Source: Micrasema longulum (taxonomy: Eukaryota; Arthropoda; Insecta; Trichoptera; Brachycentridae). Taken from it: 64,000 nucleotides of DNA. This document shows positions 24,101 to 35,081 of this stretch, piece by piece (the stretch's first letter is position 1; each line of letters starts with the position of its first letter). Below the pieces are notes generated by a model that made no database searches, was not told the origin of the DNA, and saw only the letters and a list, made by a program, of their open reading frames with translations. Where the stretch lies: contig JAGVSM010001697.1 of the NCBI GenBank assembly GCA_022494885.1, forward strand, positions 186,001-250,000. The letters are read 5' to 3'. The position numbers and the translations under genes are program-made.

Positions 24101-27100
24101 GGCTGAGCCAATTCACCTACTAGGCAACGCCTGAAAACATGTTTCCAATTTTTATACATCTTCTTCCTTTAAAATGTGGATGTTTAAACATTAGAAGAAT
24201 GGTGAATGTTACAAAGGGTGCAATTATCATCATCATTATTTCCTTTCCGCACATTAAAATACATAAGGCGGAGCATTGGTAAACCAATAGCGTATCTTGA
24301 TAATTTTTGTCACTTGAAGGTAATATGAACAGTCTTACGCTTCAGGTACCAGTCCAGGGACCCGAGACCTCTGCAAATGCGCTGAATATTACACCACGAA
24401 GCTGACAGTTTGTTAAACAGTAGGCAGTGTGTAATGTGGCCACTTAAACCAGCCAACGACAGGTCATTAGCCCTGTAAATGCCTAGACTTTCATATCCCT
24501 TTTCAGAAGTGTTTCCCTCTCTGTTGACTTTCAACAAATTTGAATAAGTTTCGTTTTCGGCCGAAACTAGAACAGAATCCAAAACCCGTTTTCGGCTGAA
24601 AATCTACTTTCGGTAGTTACTACAAAACAGTGAATGTTCCGCAGTATAAAAATCTTGTGATATGCAATGCTACCAGTAAATTACAAAAACGTTGGAAAAT
24701 ATTCATATCTTTGTTTTTGCTATTGATTAACTGAGCCCATGGGAGGTGAGGTGAACCAATTGACAAAATGGTCAAAACGTTGTATTTGATGTTGTCGCTT
24801 TGTGAGCTTTTTGCCTATTCTTTTTTACTACCAAAGCGTTTCGATAATTTAGTTTACATGGATGTTTTGGAAAAAAGTAACCGAGAAAAAAAGGTTTTTT
24901 ATTAATGATAAAAATAAATATAATCATAGTTTATTGACAAAAAAACCAACTACTTTATCTACTACATACACATTTAGGTAATAGATTTCTCAATCATGTC
25001 TAGTCTGTCTTACTAGGTACAACCTGTTTTAAGGCAGACATTTTTATGCAAAATTAACAACAAAATTACTACATACTAGTTAATTTACCATACAGTTATA
25101 CAATATTCATTTATACTATTTATTAATTAAGAATGTTTTTGAGTAAATTTTCCGATTTTTCTTATTCATTAAATTGAATCCGGGTCATGGTTTTGCAATG
25201 TTTGGGTAACATATTAAATATTTTGGGGCCCAGAAACCTGAAATTTCTTTTCCCGAATTCAGAGTTTGTGGTAGACCCCATGACCCCTCCCCAAGTTTGA
25301 CTTCTGCTAGTCTAGGAGTGTTCCTTTTAGGATTTGGTTATTATATAGATATATTTGGTAAATTATATGGAAGTGTTATGTAACGTTAATCCATAGCTTA
25401 CTTTTCCCACTAATAGTATGTAATTTTGATGCTAATTCTGAACTGCTTGATAAGTTGTAACGATTGCAGAATGTTTGTATGCGTTGTATCTTTAATCTTC
25501 ACTTATTTGACCACATAATCGAATACCGCACGCAACTACACTGGCAAAGAAAGAAACGTTCACTTTCTATCATTTCTTCACAATATTTAGAATAATCCCA
25601 CTTCACACATCTAAGAGAGCTCTTCTAACCTCTTTACAACATGAATTATCTCTTCGATGTAGTAACGATAAAACTCTTTTAATACTCTTTCTAATTTTTG
25701 TGCCTCCTCTTTTGTATTAGTTGCAGCTCTATTGTGGAATAATATATCTTCAATTGTTACAGACGTCCCTTTCTTTATTTACATTCAAACCAAGATAAAA
25801 GTTCACTATTTAAATGTTTGAAATGTTCCTTTCTGCTTCTTATTTCCTTCCCATCCCCTCTCTGTATAATTAAGTATAAGGTTTTAGTAAATTCTTGTAT
25901 AAAATTATGAGATTCTGCATATTTTACATGTCAATGTACTTGTTATTTTCTCAAATTGAACCGTTTTGGTAGATAGGAAAAAATTGCCTTAAAGCAATAT
26001 GCCCGCCCTAATACTTGTATATAAAAAACTGTTAAATAAATAAATAAAAGCAAGTAGTGTACTTCACCTTTGAAATATTAAATATTTCACATCACCTTAA
26101 AAAATGGCGTTTTGAGTATTTATTTGGTAGAAAGAAAACACAGTTTTTTTTTTACAAAAACAGTTTTTTTATATATATTTATAATTTCGGCACTTGTGCA
26201 ATAATACTTACACACATGTCCACCCTCATTTCAATATAACACCCACTTACCCACCCTCTCACGCACTTACACTCTTACAAACACACTAGTATGTATTGTA
26301 CGTGTATTTAATGTATTTCTGTGGATATCTGTTATTGGTTTTATTCTCTGTATAAATATTTGTTATATTTTTGTTACATGTATTACTGTTGATATCCCCA
26401 ATAAATAAGCATAAAAAAACGCGAAATACAGTAGATAAGTTATAAACAGTTTGCAATCAGTAATAAAAGTATAGTAAATATTATAAATTATCACTTACTT
26501 AGTGTACAAATTCAATACAACATCATTTTCAGGTTTATATCTTGATTCTGCGTGTTTTTCAAGAGCATCAATGAGATGGAGTTTCCCTTTACCATCAGGA
26601 AAAATAAAAAACCTTTGCTCTTCCTTATAATCCAATGAAGATTTTTGATTTAAACCTTTATGAAATTTCAATATATTTATGTTACATAAAATACAAGGAA
26701 CGAGAAAAGTATACTTTAAAAAAATCAAAATTGCGAAACTATAACAATAGTAAACATAGCATAAAGTATTAAAAATATTCGTTCAACAGAGTTTATTTAA
26801 AGAAAAAAATGAATTCAGACTCTATTTATAACAAACAGTAATAAAAACGTAATTAAATGCTAAGAAAAACTGCCCGGTTTTGGTTATAAAATTAACATAA
26901 AAGTATTTATTTTTTACTTAATAAAATAATGTACCAACAGGTTAGAGAATTTTTTTTAATGTGTATTTGCTTGCTGTTTAGAATTAATGTTACAAAAATA
27001 CAAAAAAAAATTAGCTGTTCATTTGTCAAAGCTTAAAATAAACTTTGCATTCATTAAAAAATCAAACACATTATTCAAAAACGATAAATGACAAAAAACA

Positions 27101-27249
27101 TTGATGATACATGATTTTTTTTGAATTTGCAAATAAAGCCTGGCAAATCACATAAGAAGTGCTTAAAATATTAATTTTAAAAAGCATTACTAACCATTTG
27201 TCAACCCCAAAGCTAGTACCACACAAAATATTACAAACATCACTTTCAT
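18145..27249 (-). CDS. L2: secreted pancreatic-lipase-family enzyme
   Basis: Exons in transcript order are 27195-27249, 26499-26655, 22849-22997, 20167-20412, 18629-18965 and 18145-18199, giving 332 residues. The signal peptide is MKVMFVIFCVVLALG. The triad is Ser180 in GHSLGAH, Asp205 in LDPAFP and His267 in CHHAKS; HGW marks the oxyanion hole. Cys258 and Cys265 enclose a six-residue lid. The protein ends in the family's short tail, NKDKPYYQG. The closest paralogue in the window is L4 (shared GVGASG, GPTG-FLGKVIDWLV, GRSVTKGKV). Exon 4 ends at donor GTATGT, which abuts a minisatellite made of donor-like units. The acceptor of exon 2 (ATTTCATAAAG) has a weak pyrimidine tract, but the alignment with L4 fixes it. 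It is expected to act outside the cell on acyl esters, probably phospholipids given the loops. Convergent with L1, divergent from L3. Confidence 0.88.
18966..19770. other. L2 intron 4, 3' part
   Basis: AT-rich intron sequence without recognisable genes. The stretch 19630-19760 (GCGCTTTCGCCTAAGAAGGC) is slightly richer in GC; a related phrase, GATGCCTCCGTAGGCGAAAG, lies near 56380. Confidence 0.4.
19775..20150. repeat. Degenerate minisatellite with splice-donor-like units
   Basis: About fifteen imperfect copies of a 22-25-bp unit, TACCAGTAATTAAAGTATTACA on the plus strand, in L2 intron 4. In the transcript sense the unit reads TGTAATACTTTAATTACTG/GTA, so successive copies present CTG-GTATGTAAT, close to a consensus 5' splice site. 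The true exon 4 donor at 20166/20167 (ATAACCG-GTATGTAAT) continues the array, and the copy near 20036-20049 even repeats the exon's last bases as ATAACCG-GTACGTAAT. Confidence 0.75.
20531..21299. mobile_element. DNA element with long inverted repeats in L2 intron 3
   Basis: Arms of about 130-140 bp, 20531-20665 and 21155-21299, are near-perfect reverse complements; landmarks are ACTTTGTTATTAGTGTTACA, GAACACAACTATAGTTTCG and TAAACACAGAATATTGT. The 490-bp interior is non-coding. Arms this similar suggest fairly recent activity. The superfamily is unknown. Confidence 0.75.
21408..21570 (+). repeat. tRNA-derived SINE
   Basis: Box A TAGTATAGCGG at 21415-21425 and box B GGTTCGATTCC at 21459-21469, followed by a non-tRNA body ending near a CATCATCATTATCATCATTC tail. 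A second, poorer head (TGCCTCATAGTATAGTAG) starts at 21767. Confidence 0.6.
21570..22848. other. L2 intron 3, remainder
   Basis: Contains the partial SINE head near 21767-21845 and a short GAAT tetranucleotide run near 22325. The CCACACACGTGTATCCCTGG block near 22450 is not identified. Confidence 0.4.
23035..24200. mobile_element. Cluster of Rep-A MITE fragments
   Basis: At least three pieces lie head to tail or inverted in L2 intron 2: an end piece at 23035-23110 (ACAATATTTTGAGTGTGTCC), an inverted interior at 23600-23770 and a direct interior at 23930-24140. They share GGCTTATGACCTGTCATTGG and CTACTAGGCAACGCCTGAAA. The arrangement suggests nested insertion or a broken long-arm copy. Confidence 0.6.
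24230..24545 (-). repeat. SINE-A body joined to a Rep-A fragment
   Basis: 24230-24355 is the reverse complement of the SINE-A body (GCGTATCTTG, GTCTTACGCTTCAGGTACCAGTCC). 24420-24540 is an inverted Rep-A interior. The 90-codon frame across the join is incidental. Confidence 0.5.
25380..26050 (+). pseudogene. Non-LTR retrotransposon 3' fragment
   Basis: A decayed frame reads LDKLQRLQNVCMRCIFNLHL then FDHIIEYRTQLHWQRKK, the pattern seen after the reverse transcriptase domain in CR1/jockey-like elements. Stops and frame changes follow. It ends with a 3'-UTR (AATTGCC-TTAAAGCAATATGCCCGCC) and a TAAATAAATAAA tail near 26040. Confidence 0.7.
26205..26410 (+). repeat. Retroposon tail
   Basis: The direct-orientation partner of 15968-16175, ending CCCCAATAAATAAGC. 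It lies in L2 intron 2, about 90 bp from exon 2. Confidence 0.6.
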
Positions 27250-27299
27250 TTTGTTTTAAAAATGCTACACAGAACAATAAAAACACACAATCAATATGA

Positions 27300-27321
27300 T
27301 TTATAAGCAAATTGCTTATCA
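27300..27321 (-). promoter_or_regulatory. L2 core promoter: GATA-type site and TATA box
   Basis: On the minus strand TGATAAG (27321-27315) precedes TATAAA (27305-27300), which lies about 50 bp upstream of the L2 start codon. L4 shares the phrase TTGCTTATAAA at its TATA box. Confidence 0.5.
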
Positions 27322-27329
27322 AAATTAAT

Positions 27330-28640
27330 CTGTTTTTGAGCAGACATTAAAAGGTTATGTCACGTTATCTTGTTGATTATTTAGTAATATTTTTTGCGAG
27401 TTTTGTATAGTTGTGGAAAATGCTTAACTTCCTATTTTATCTATAGTATAAAAATTGTACAATATGTAATCAATCAAATGGATTATGTATTACCATTTAT
27501 TCAAAATGAGGTAATTTGCTTTTCACTTAAGTTTTTGATCAAATCAGTAATTTAAAGTTATTAGCAGTAAATCTTTTTTTTTTTTAAATTCTTTATTTTA
27601 AAAGATGAAAATATAAAAATGTACTTTTCTTCAAACGTGTAAAACATTTTGAGAAGGTAAAATGGAAGGATAGGCATTTACGGGGACTATGACCTGCCAC
27701 TGTCTGGTATTTTAGTAATCCTTTTACACACTGCGTAACATTTACTATTTTGCCCATGTTTGATAAATGTCAATCTAAATAACTTACTAACAGCTTTGTT
27801 TACAGATGTTTGAGGTAATTAAAAAATTGTAGATAAAAACATTAGTTTAAAAAAATATTTTGAAAAAATCCATAAATTTAATACTTTTGATTGCTTATTG
27901 CGCTTCATTTATATCAGAACCCGGTTGTGGTTATAATGGTTAATCCAATCATTCAGATTTCTCCATATATTTTAATGAGGATAATTTAAATTTTACTTCA
28001 TTAACACTAAATAGATATTATATTGCATTTGTAGAATCTGAAAAAATATGTATAATGTTCAATAGTCGGTAATTTAATGTTTTTATCTTGTTTGTTTTTA
28101 AATGATTTGAAAGCATGTCATAACTGGGAAAACATTGTTTTAGTAAACATAATACAATCAGTTATTCCTTTAGAAATGATGTTTTGTTTCCATACATAAA
28201 AGAGAACTTGAATAGTGTGAATCAAAAAGTACTCACCGGAAATCACAAGCCAAAAAAAAGGCATATTTTAATATTCATTTTATATGCATGTAAATGAAGT
28301 TTATGACACTCTATTTCGTTTCATATCTATGGTAGTAAAATTATCTGTCGAAGAATAACAATGAGGTTTAAGGTTAGGTTATCAGACGAGTGTACCAAGG
28401 AAAACGTTACTTTATTATAAGGAATTTGTGAAATAATAGCTTTAAATGTTGTTTAGAGAAACAACTTTTGAAGCTATTAAAAAAGAGTTTTAGAAAGACA
28501 TGTAATTATTTCTAAACGTACTTGATGTATTAGTGAAATGTTTTAAAAAAAGTTATCATTTCAGAGAAACTTAATTTAGTGTTTGTTTCACAAAACCACA
28601 ATATATGCACTTTAAATTAAATGACAAAATTCATAATTTA
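27330..28640. other. Upstream region of L2
   Basis: AT-rich. A Rep-A fragment lies at about 27650-27760 (ACTATGACCTGCCACTG). No coding sequence recognised. Confidence 0.45.
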
Positions 28641-28644
28641 AGCA

Positions 28645-29060
28645 GTTTAACTCTTGTGTGGTTGTGATGTAACAGGAGTGTACATCGGTTACAAGGCTTG
28701 ATTCTTATTTGTTCACATGACAAAGTTATATTTTTTGTAATATTCAAATGGGCATTTTCACACTGGATTTGGAAAGTAAAATTTGTAAATATGCTGGATT
28801 TATATACAAAAAACATTTATCTTTACTATGGAAAGAATCATTCATCGAATGAAAAGTATGCCCATACCTAAATAAATTTGTTTAACTGTATGAAAAAAAG
28901 CACGAAAATATAATTTATAACAAGGAAGACAGTGATTCTGTTCTGTGTCCGGTGTATGTATAAAATAGACAGAAATAAAATAAGAAGTTCATTCAAGCAG
29001 TCGGTTATTGGGAGTAAGCGAGAGTGCACGCTAGTTATATGACTTACGTTTTGAAATTTA
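28645..29060 (-). mobile_element. Rep-C element, copy 2
   Basis: Begins TTTAACTCTTGTGTGGTTGTGATGTAAC (split by motif: TTAACTCTT then GTGTGGTTGTG) and shares TTTTGTAATATTCAAATG, ATTTTCACACTGG and TTCTGTTCTGTGTCCGG with the copy at 6185. Its far end is not clear, so it may be truncated. Confidence 0.5.
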
Positions 29061-29300
29061 TTTTGCTATAACAGACTTAAACCATATTACAATTTTTATA
29101 AATTGTATAAAGGCACTTTTTCAAGTCAATATTTTTTTCCGCGTGTAAAAAAAATTTGAAACACAGCCTTTTATGTGTTAAAAACAAAGAAAATAATGTT
29201 AATATTTATGTACGTACCTAATTATTCTAAATTATATATCAATTACACAGGTAATTAATCATGTATCTGATTCAAGAGATAAAGAAGGTAATTAATTTAT

Positions 29301-29375
29301 TGCCGGCCGTGTTCTGGTCGCGCGGTAGTATTGTGAACTACGGGCAAAAAATCCGAGGCTCAAATCCCGTCAACA
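29301..29375 (+). repeat. tRNA-like SINE head
   Basis: A box-A-like GGTCGCGCGGTAG and box-B-like GAGGCTCAAATCCCG lie 35 bp apart. There is no paired acceptor stem, so I read it as a SINE head. Confidence 0.45.
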
Positions 29376-29506
29376 ACAACTTGATTTCCATTTTTCCAAC
29401 GCAAGTCATTTACCACCTTTAGGAAATGGTCTGAAAATTTAAATATTTTAGTGAATAATAAGAACTCTATTTTTTCTCTTTATCTTGATAAAATAAAAAA
29501 ATAGTC

Positions 29507-29742
<236 letters not shown>

Positions 29743-29946
29743 CATCCATTAAAATGTCTGATTTTTAATTCAATGTGTAAAACTGATAGAATTTTTTGAC
29801 AGCCGGCCCTTCATTTGAAAAATGGCAGAAAATATCACTCACAGTGATCGTGTTCACTCGATTTCTCCTCCCAGGCTACGTGCTTAGACCCCTGTGCACC
29901 TCAGACATCGTTTCATCCCTAGATTCTGAACGTTAGTTGAAACTTG

Positions 29947-30144
29947 TCAAAACAGATTTTTAAAAACAAATCGACTTTCCGAAGTATTTGGAGGACTTAT
30001 TGCTGGTACAATCACATTTTCAGTAGAACAATATTGTTTCCCATGGGCTTTTAACTTTTTATTTTCACTTAACTTATTAAAACCACTTCTTTTCCGCATT
30101 GTTGTAAAAGGCGTATCCGGATCACAAGTCTCGCGTCCAGCCAT
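29947..30144 (-). CDS. Small open frame next to the P element, unrecognised
   Basis: 65 codons starting MAGRETCDPD and ending KNLF. It is basic and polar, without a signal peptide or domain I know. Its local composition is richer in GC than the surroundings. The P-element end with its target duplication begins 26 bp upstream of this ATG, so if it is an exon the insertion would sit in its 5' leader. It may equally be a remnant of another mobile element. Confidence 0.2.
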   Translation of the reverse strand: MAGRETCDPDTPFTTMRKRSGFNKLSENKKLKAHGKQYCSTENVIVPAISPPNTSESRFVFKNLF

Positions 30145-30162
30145 TCTGTATGAAATGCTTAA

Positions 30163-30170
30163 CGCTGCGA
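30163..30170. repeat. Target-site duplication of the P element, left
   Basis: CGCTGCGA directly before the left terminal repeat; the identical octamer follows the right terminal repeat at 34902-34909. Confidence 0.9.
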
Positions 30171-31306
30171 CAAGGCCTACTACATACAGGCCTAGGCGCG
30201 CGGTCGCCGAATTACGAAGTCAGTGCCGTCGTATTCTAGTATTCGGTACGCAATGTGCGAGTCGATTTTCACCGTATGAAAAAGTTTTACGACGCTGAAG
30301 ATGTTTAAATTCTTAAAATTGACACATTGTAAAAGGGTAAAGGTAAAGAAATAAATGAAAATATTTTATAAATAGCCATTCTTTATTGAACAAAACACAG
30401 TTAAGTATATCCGTAATAATAATGGAAACACATAATTTACAGCAAAATTGAATTTTAGTATCAAATTAAACAAAAATAGACAAATAATGTATAACATTAT
30501 CTAGGAAATAATCGTTTTTAATCAATTCCTTACATTAATTTATGTTGAAATTGAGACATTGGAAGCGCAATTTGAACTTGAACAGATGAAAAAAATAATC
30601 AGCAGATAATTTATTAAATTTAACTAAATAAAAAAAAAACACATTTATCATTTTCAAAAACAAACACATATAGAATGACAATTATTTAAATAGAATGTAC
30701 AAATTTCAAAGCTAAATTTGTAAAATAACATTTTGTGGTGAAAAGAATTAAAGAATACACACATTTCTAATTCAATATATATAAATAGTTTAAGAATTAC
30801 AAGATATCAGATGAAAAAATATTTTAGTAAGTATATTCATTGATAATTCACAATTGTAAAAACAGTGTACACAAATGAAGTATTGAAAATTATAAATGGT
30901 GCATTTTAAGAAAAATGTGTTGTCTTTTGGGTGCTATTAAAGTGAAGAGTCAGCATTTAAAAAACATTTTATAATAAAAATAAAAAAAAACATGTTCATT
31001 CATAATTCACCAATAAACATTATGAAAATTATAAAAGCAGAATGAAAAATTGTTTAATACATATTGCATTGGAAGGAAAGTTTGTTGTTCTAGGGGCTTT
31101 TGGCTATAAAAGTGAAGAGTTGATATCCAAAGAACATTTCATAACAAACAATAAATTCATTTATATTCACAACCAAATACTAAGACAATTATATAGAATT
31201 CACAAAATTCAATATTGCTAATAATGTACCCGAACATCAAAGCATGATATTAAGTTTAACACAAGAAAGTTAAGAGAATTGATGGTATGTACTAGATAAG
31301 ATATAA

Positions 31307-33883
31307 CTAATTAAATTTTTGTACTTTCCTACCTGATCCGGTACAACTTTTTACAGCAAGTTCATCATTTTTGTTTTTTGCTAAGTTACTTAAGAGGATT
31401 TTACAGGTTCTATGGCAAATGTTTTCTAATATTATTTGCAAAGATTTTTTACAAGTACATTGATTTAAAAAATTATCCTGAAGTAAAAAATAATCATTTA
31501 ATTTGGAAACACATATCTTATTCAAAATGTAGAGTTGATTCTGGCCACTAATAAAAATATCAGGACAAGAATCCAAAATTTTTTGCAAACTAAACCATAC
31601 CAATGCTGTGGCAACAACGGGACTCTCAGTCGGTAATATTAACTTTCCTCTATCTAATTCCAAAATCAACTCTTTGGGAACATTTTCAACTTCTACCTCC
31701 TTATCTAATGACTGAAGCCACGCTACACATATATCACATTTCTTTATTCTCAATTCTCTTCTAACATTATAGCCAGCAATATATGTTATAATTGGCATCA
31801 AATTCTCAGGAATATTACCTAAACAAAATTCAGAATATATTACATCATTATAAATAGTTAAATCCACAGAGACATTATTCGTGGATGCAGTTACTTCAGG
31901 AAGAAGTGTCTTTAATGGAATATTATTTCCATTACATACTAATATAATGCTGCTTTTAAAGCGAAGTTTCCTTTCGCTTTCCAAGACTTGAATATAGCTA
32001 ATGTAATAATTAGCTCCACTCATTTGCCTATAACACCCGAATCTTGCTTCCAGATCATCATTCTGGAACTTGCCCAGTAGGAGGTAATCTATTTTGTACA
32101 TGGAGAACATATATGGAATTAATAATAAGAATGAATCTAAAGTGGTGATAAGAGATTGAAATGTTTGCGCACTTAAAGAATTACTAACAGGAATTGCAAC
32201 CCTCCAATTCTTTAACCATCTGGACATGTTTTGTAAGAAGTTTATGTTATCACAACTTTCTTCCCTCATGGGCTCCCTGTGCGGATCGTTAAAGCGCTTT
32301 CCTTCAAATGCGCTATGTACGTTGATAATTTTCCACCATCTACAAAATATATTTAAAAAAGTTAATGTACCCTCAGAGTCTAAAAAGGTTTCAGGATTTT
32401 TAAGCGCAACACACTTTAACCCTGCAATAGTTTTTTCATTAAAAACTTTTAATGCCAATGACACATTTTGTTTTTGAATACTGCTAGGATACAGTGCTTT
32501 GTATGATAACATGTGTCCAAATTTAACAAGTGACCTTTTCTCTAGTTCGTAGACTAAACGCAAATGTTGAAATTGAGCTTCTAACGTTCCGTTAAAATCA
32601 TCAATATCAGGAAATTTCATTACACAATTATCACTCTTCTTACATATCCAATTGTTACGAACGCACTTGATTATATGAACAGGATCAAAAATAAAAAATA
32701 ATGTTCTACTGTTATCTATCGGGTGAGGTACACTGGGGAGTAATATTTTATTCGGTTGGAACAATTCAAATGCCTTCCTATTTATGGCATTATTATCAGA
32801 AATTAAAGATATTATTTTAAAACCAATATCTTCAACCTCCGTTATAACATTAATTATCATCGACTTTAGTTGTTCGGCTGTCAAATTATTTACTGGCACT
32901 ATACTAACGACATCTTTGTATTTTGACAAAATGCTCGATACCATAAATACTTGAGCAGTTTTGGCAATTTTTGATGGATCAGTATTACTGCTTCCATATA
33001 AATTACCCCCTTTAAAATTCAGTTGAGGACTTATATAAATTTCATCTAATTGTAAATTCACAAGAAGTTCTTCTTTTTTTAAGAATTGCTTTTTTGTTTT
33101 TAAATATTCTACACTACCCTTTACATCGTGATCAAATAAACTAAATTTTGCAATCAATTTCTTAATATTTCTAGGGTGTGGAATGCACAAATATTGACTA
33201 TTGTATAACATGTGATACATGGCCGAAGAATGCACAAACATACTTGCTGCAAATATCAAAGTGTTCCCACTGTACCGGCGGAGATTTTTAAGGGTCGCGG
33301 CATAGTTTATTTGTTCTATAATGAACGTTATTCCCGGATCAGCATCCGGGAAGTGTCTTTGCAACATAATTAGGACATCATTTAAATCGACAGCAATGAT
33401 GGCATGGTTATTGATAGAAGACTCTATAAAATTTATCAATTCACTCAAATCGTCTATATTTCTAATTAAATTAATGTTTTTTGGATGTCGACTCTTACTT
33501 ACTAACTTATTATGTAAATATAAATGTACTTGCAAATCACTCATCACTTTAATAGCCCCTAAAACACAAGGCGTATCATTTGAATCCATAAAACATAAAA
33601 CTTTGTGTAACACTGTCTCAGTCATAACCCATTCTGGTTTGATTTCATTTGACATCTTCCTGGAGGAAAAGTTTTTTTTTAGATCATCCAAAGATTTTAT
33701 AGTCTTCGCTGCACTGTGCTTCTTAAAATCGTCGAGGCTATTTTTGAGAGCAGCCTCCATCCGGGATGCCTCCACATCGGCGAGTCTCCTGGACACTTGG
33801 GGGGCGGTAGACAGATACTTAGGAGCGTTTGGAAATATCGTAGGAACGGTTCCCTCAGAAAGCTTGGGAATTTTGCGAGCCAC
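31307..33883 (-). pseudogene. P-element transposase, main open frame
   Basis: 858 codons without a stop. The start of the frame, ARKIPKLSEG-TVPTIFPN, is the end of a THAP domain (its AVPTIF-type motif), so the true protein begins upstream in the 33886-34110 frame. Candidate acidic catalytic residues in the RNase H-like fold are Asp280 (LDEIY), Asp363 (SDNNAINR) and Glu612 (DDLEARFG), with FDPVHIIKCVRNNW near 400 matching the family's DPxHLxKxxRN block. Such enzymes cut and rejoin transposon ends using THAP to bind DNA. Because the THAP half is in another frame this copy should not make the full enzyme. The ATG at 33883 would give a THAP-less product. Confidence 0.85.
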
Positions 33884-33885
33884 AT

Positions 33886-34110
33886 CTATAACTTCCCCGC
33901 GTACTGTGCACTTATCGTTCGTATGATTTTGGATTCGTCAAAATGTTTGATGCAAATATACGGATTTTTTATTCCAGATAAATCCGTTGGAATTCGACGA
34001 AGCCATTTTTTCCGTAGAGCATCATTTTTCGGAAGAGCAAATGTGGATACACTTCCACCTTGTGAGCGGTAGTTGGATTTACAGCCAATAACACTGCAAC
34101 ACCTTCCCAT
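33886..34110 (-). pseudogene. P-element THAP domain, frameshifted from its transposase
   Basis: The frame from ATG 34110 reads MGRCCSVIGCKSNYRSQGG and continues through LRKKWLRRIP to NPYICIKHFDESKIIR, giving the C2CH zinc ligands of a THAP DNA-binding domain (Cys-x4-Cys ... Cys-x2-His). After IIR it runs into a stop at 33888-33886, whereas the next frame carries on as a normal THAP end. A single-base loss between about 33905 and 33937 explains this. An acceptor-like TTATTACAG at 34124-34132 could mean that a non-coding first exon lies upstream. Confidence 0.85.
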
Positions 34111-34901
34111 CTTGTGAATAACCTGTAATAAAACAACAACAAAATAAGGCATAGAAATTTTACAATGCTTAATTGGGTCTTACTTTGACAATCTAACATA
34201 AACAGTACATTTTTACTATAATAATTTAATATGTTACCCTGAATCGCGAGGCTTCTGTAATGAATGGCCGAGATTACACCGTATCGATATAATACAGTGC
34301 ATTATGCGCCACTAGGTAGGGATAAAGATAACAAGCAGAAATTTAAATTAAAATCATCTCTCGTAGGCAAGCCATATTCAAGTGACAAATAACCTCAAAT
34401 ATGGAACATTGATGTTATTGAAAATATTAACTAACGTTATGAATAAAAGACGTGTATATGTACTTATGGGTAACATAAATACATTGGAAAATTAAATATA
34501 AACAGGAAGAAAGTGCTATATCGGTTACAAAGTATGAACGTTTCATTGAAATCTGTTGAATGTTTGAAACGTCAAATAAAATTCGAACTTATTTAAACAT
34601 TAACTTCGCAATATAAATACAAAATTTACTTACCAATTTATTTCCCAAGTAAACTTCACCGTTTAAATCACACTAATAACTTTGTTTATTAAATATAAAT
34701 GCGGTAAAACAACACAAAATATCAATAACAGTCAACAACAACAAACGACGCCATATGCAAACGGTCGCGCCAGAGATAATGTAGATCGTACAACGCCGGC
34801 CGGTGCCGGTCCTACAGAACAGCACTTTCTCGAAGCACTGACTTGGTCACGTGACACTTAAAAATCCGTGGCGCGCCATGGCCTGTATGTAGTAGGCCTT
34901 G

Positions 34902-34909
34902 CGCTGCGA
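34902..34909. repeat. Target-site duplication of the P element, right
   Basis: CGCTGCGA, identical to 30163-30170. Confidence 0.9.
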
Positions 34910-35081
34910 TTAATGACGTAGGCCCTTATATGCGTTAATAGGTATTGTACTAAGGCTCCATCCCATAAACATGACTTCAGATTGATATAAAATATTTTTT
35001 TCTGGTACATAAGTTCTGATTTGTGTTATTGGCGTAGGCATATAGAACATTTTCTCATACTCAACGTCATTTTTTTATATT

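Larger units (their letters stand above)
30171..34901 (-). mobile_element. Complete P-superfamily DNA transposon, 4731 bp
   Basis: Terminal inverted repeats of 31 bp lie at 30171-30201 and 34871-34901, beginning CAAGGCCTACTACATACAGG and differing at two adjacent positions. Exact 8-bp duplications of CGCTGCGA flank them, the size known for P elements. A 10-bp subterminal inverted repeat (AAGTCAGTGC at 30217-30226, complement at 34835-34844) is also present. Inside, on the minus strand, are a THAP domain and an 858-codon transposase. It lies between the divergent genes L2 and L3. The near-identical ends and long open frame indicate a young copy, although one frameshift breaks the product. Confidence 0.93.

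Noticed and set aside
33321..33926. 201-codon plus-strand open frame
   Set aside because: Antisense shadow of the P-type transposase, whose minus-strand frame is far longer and has recognisable motifs.
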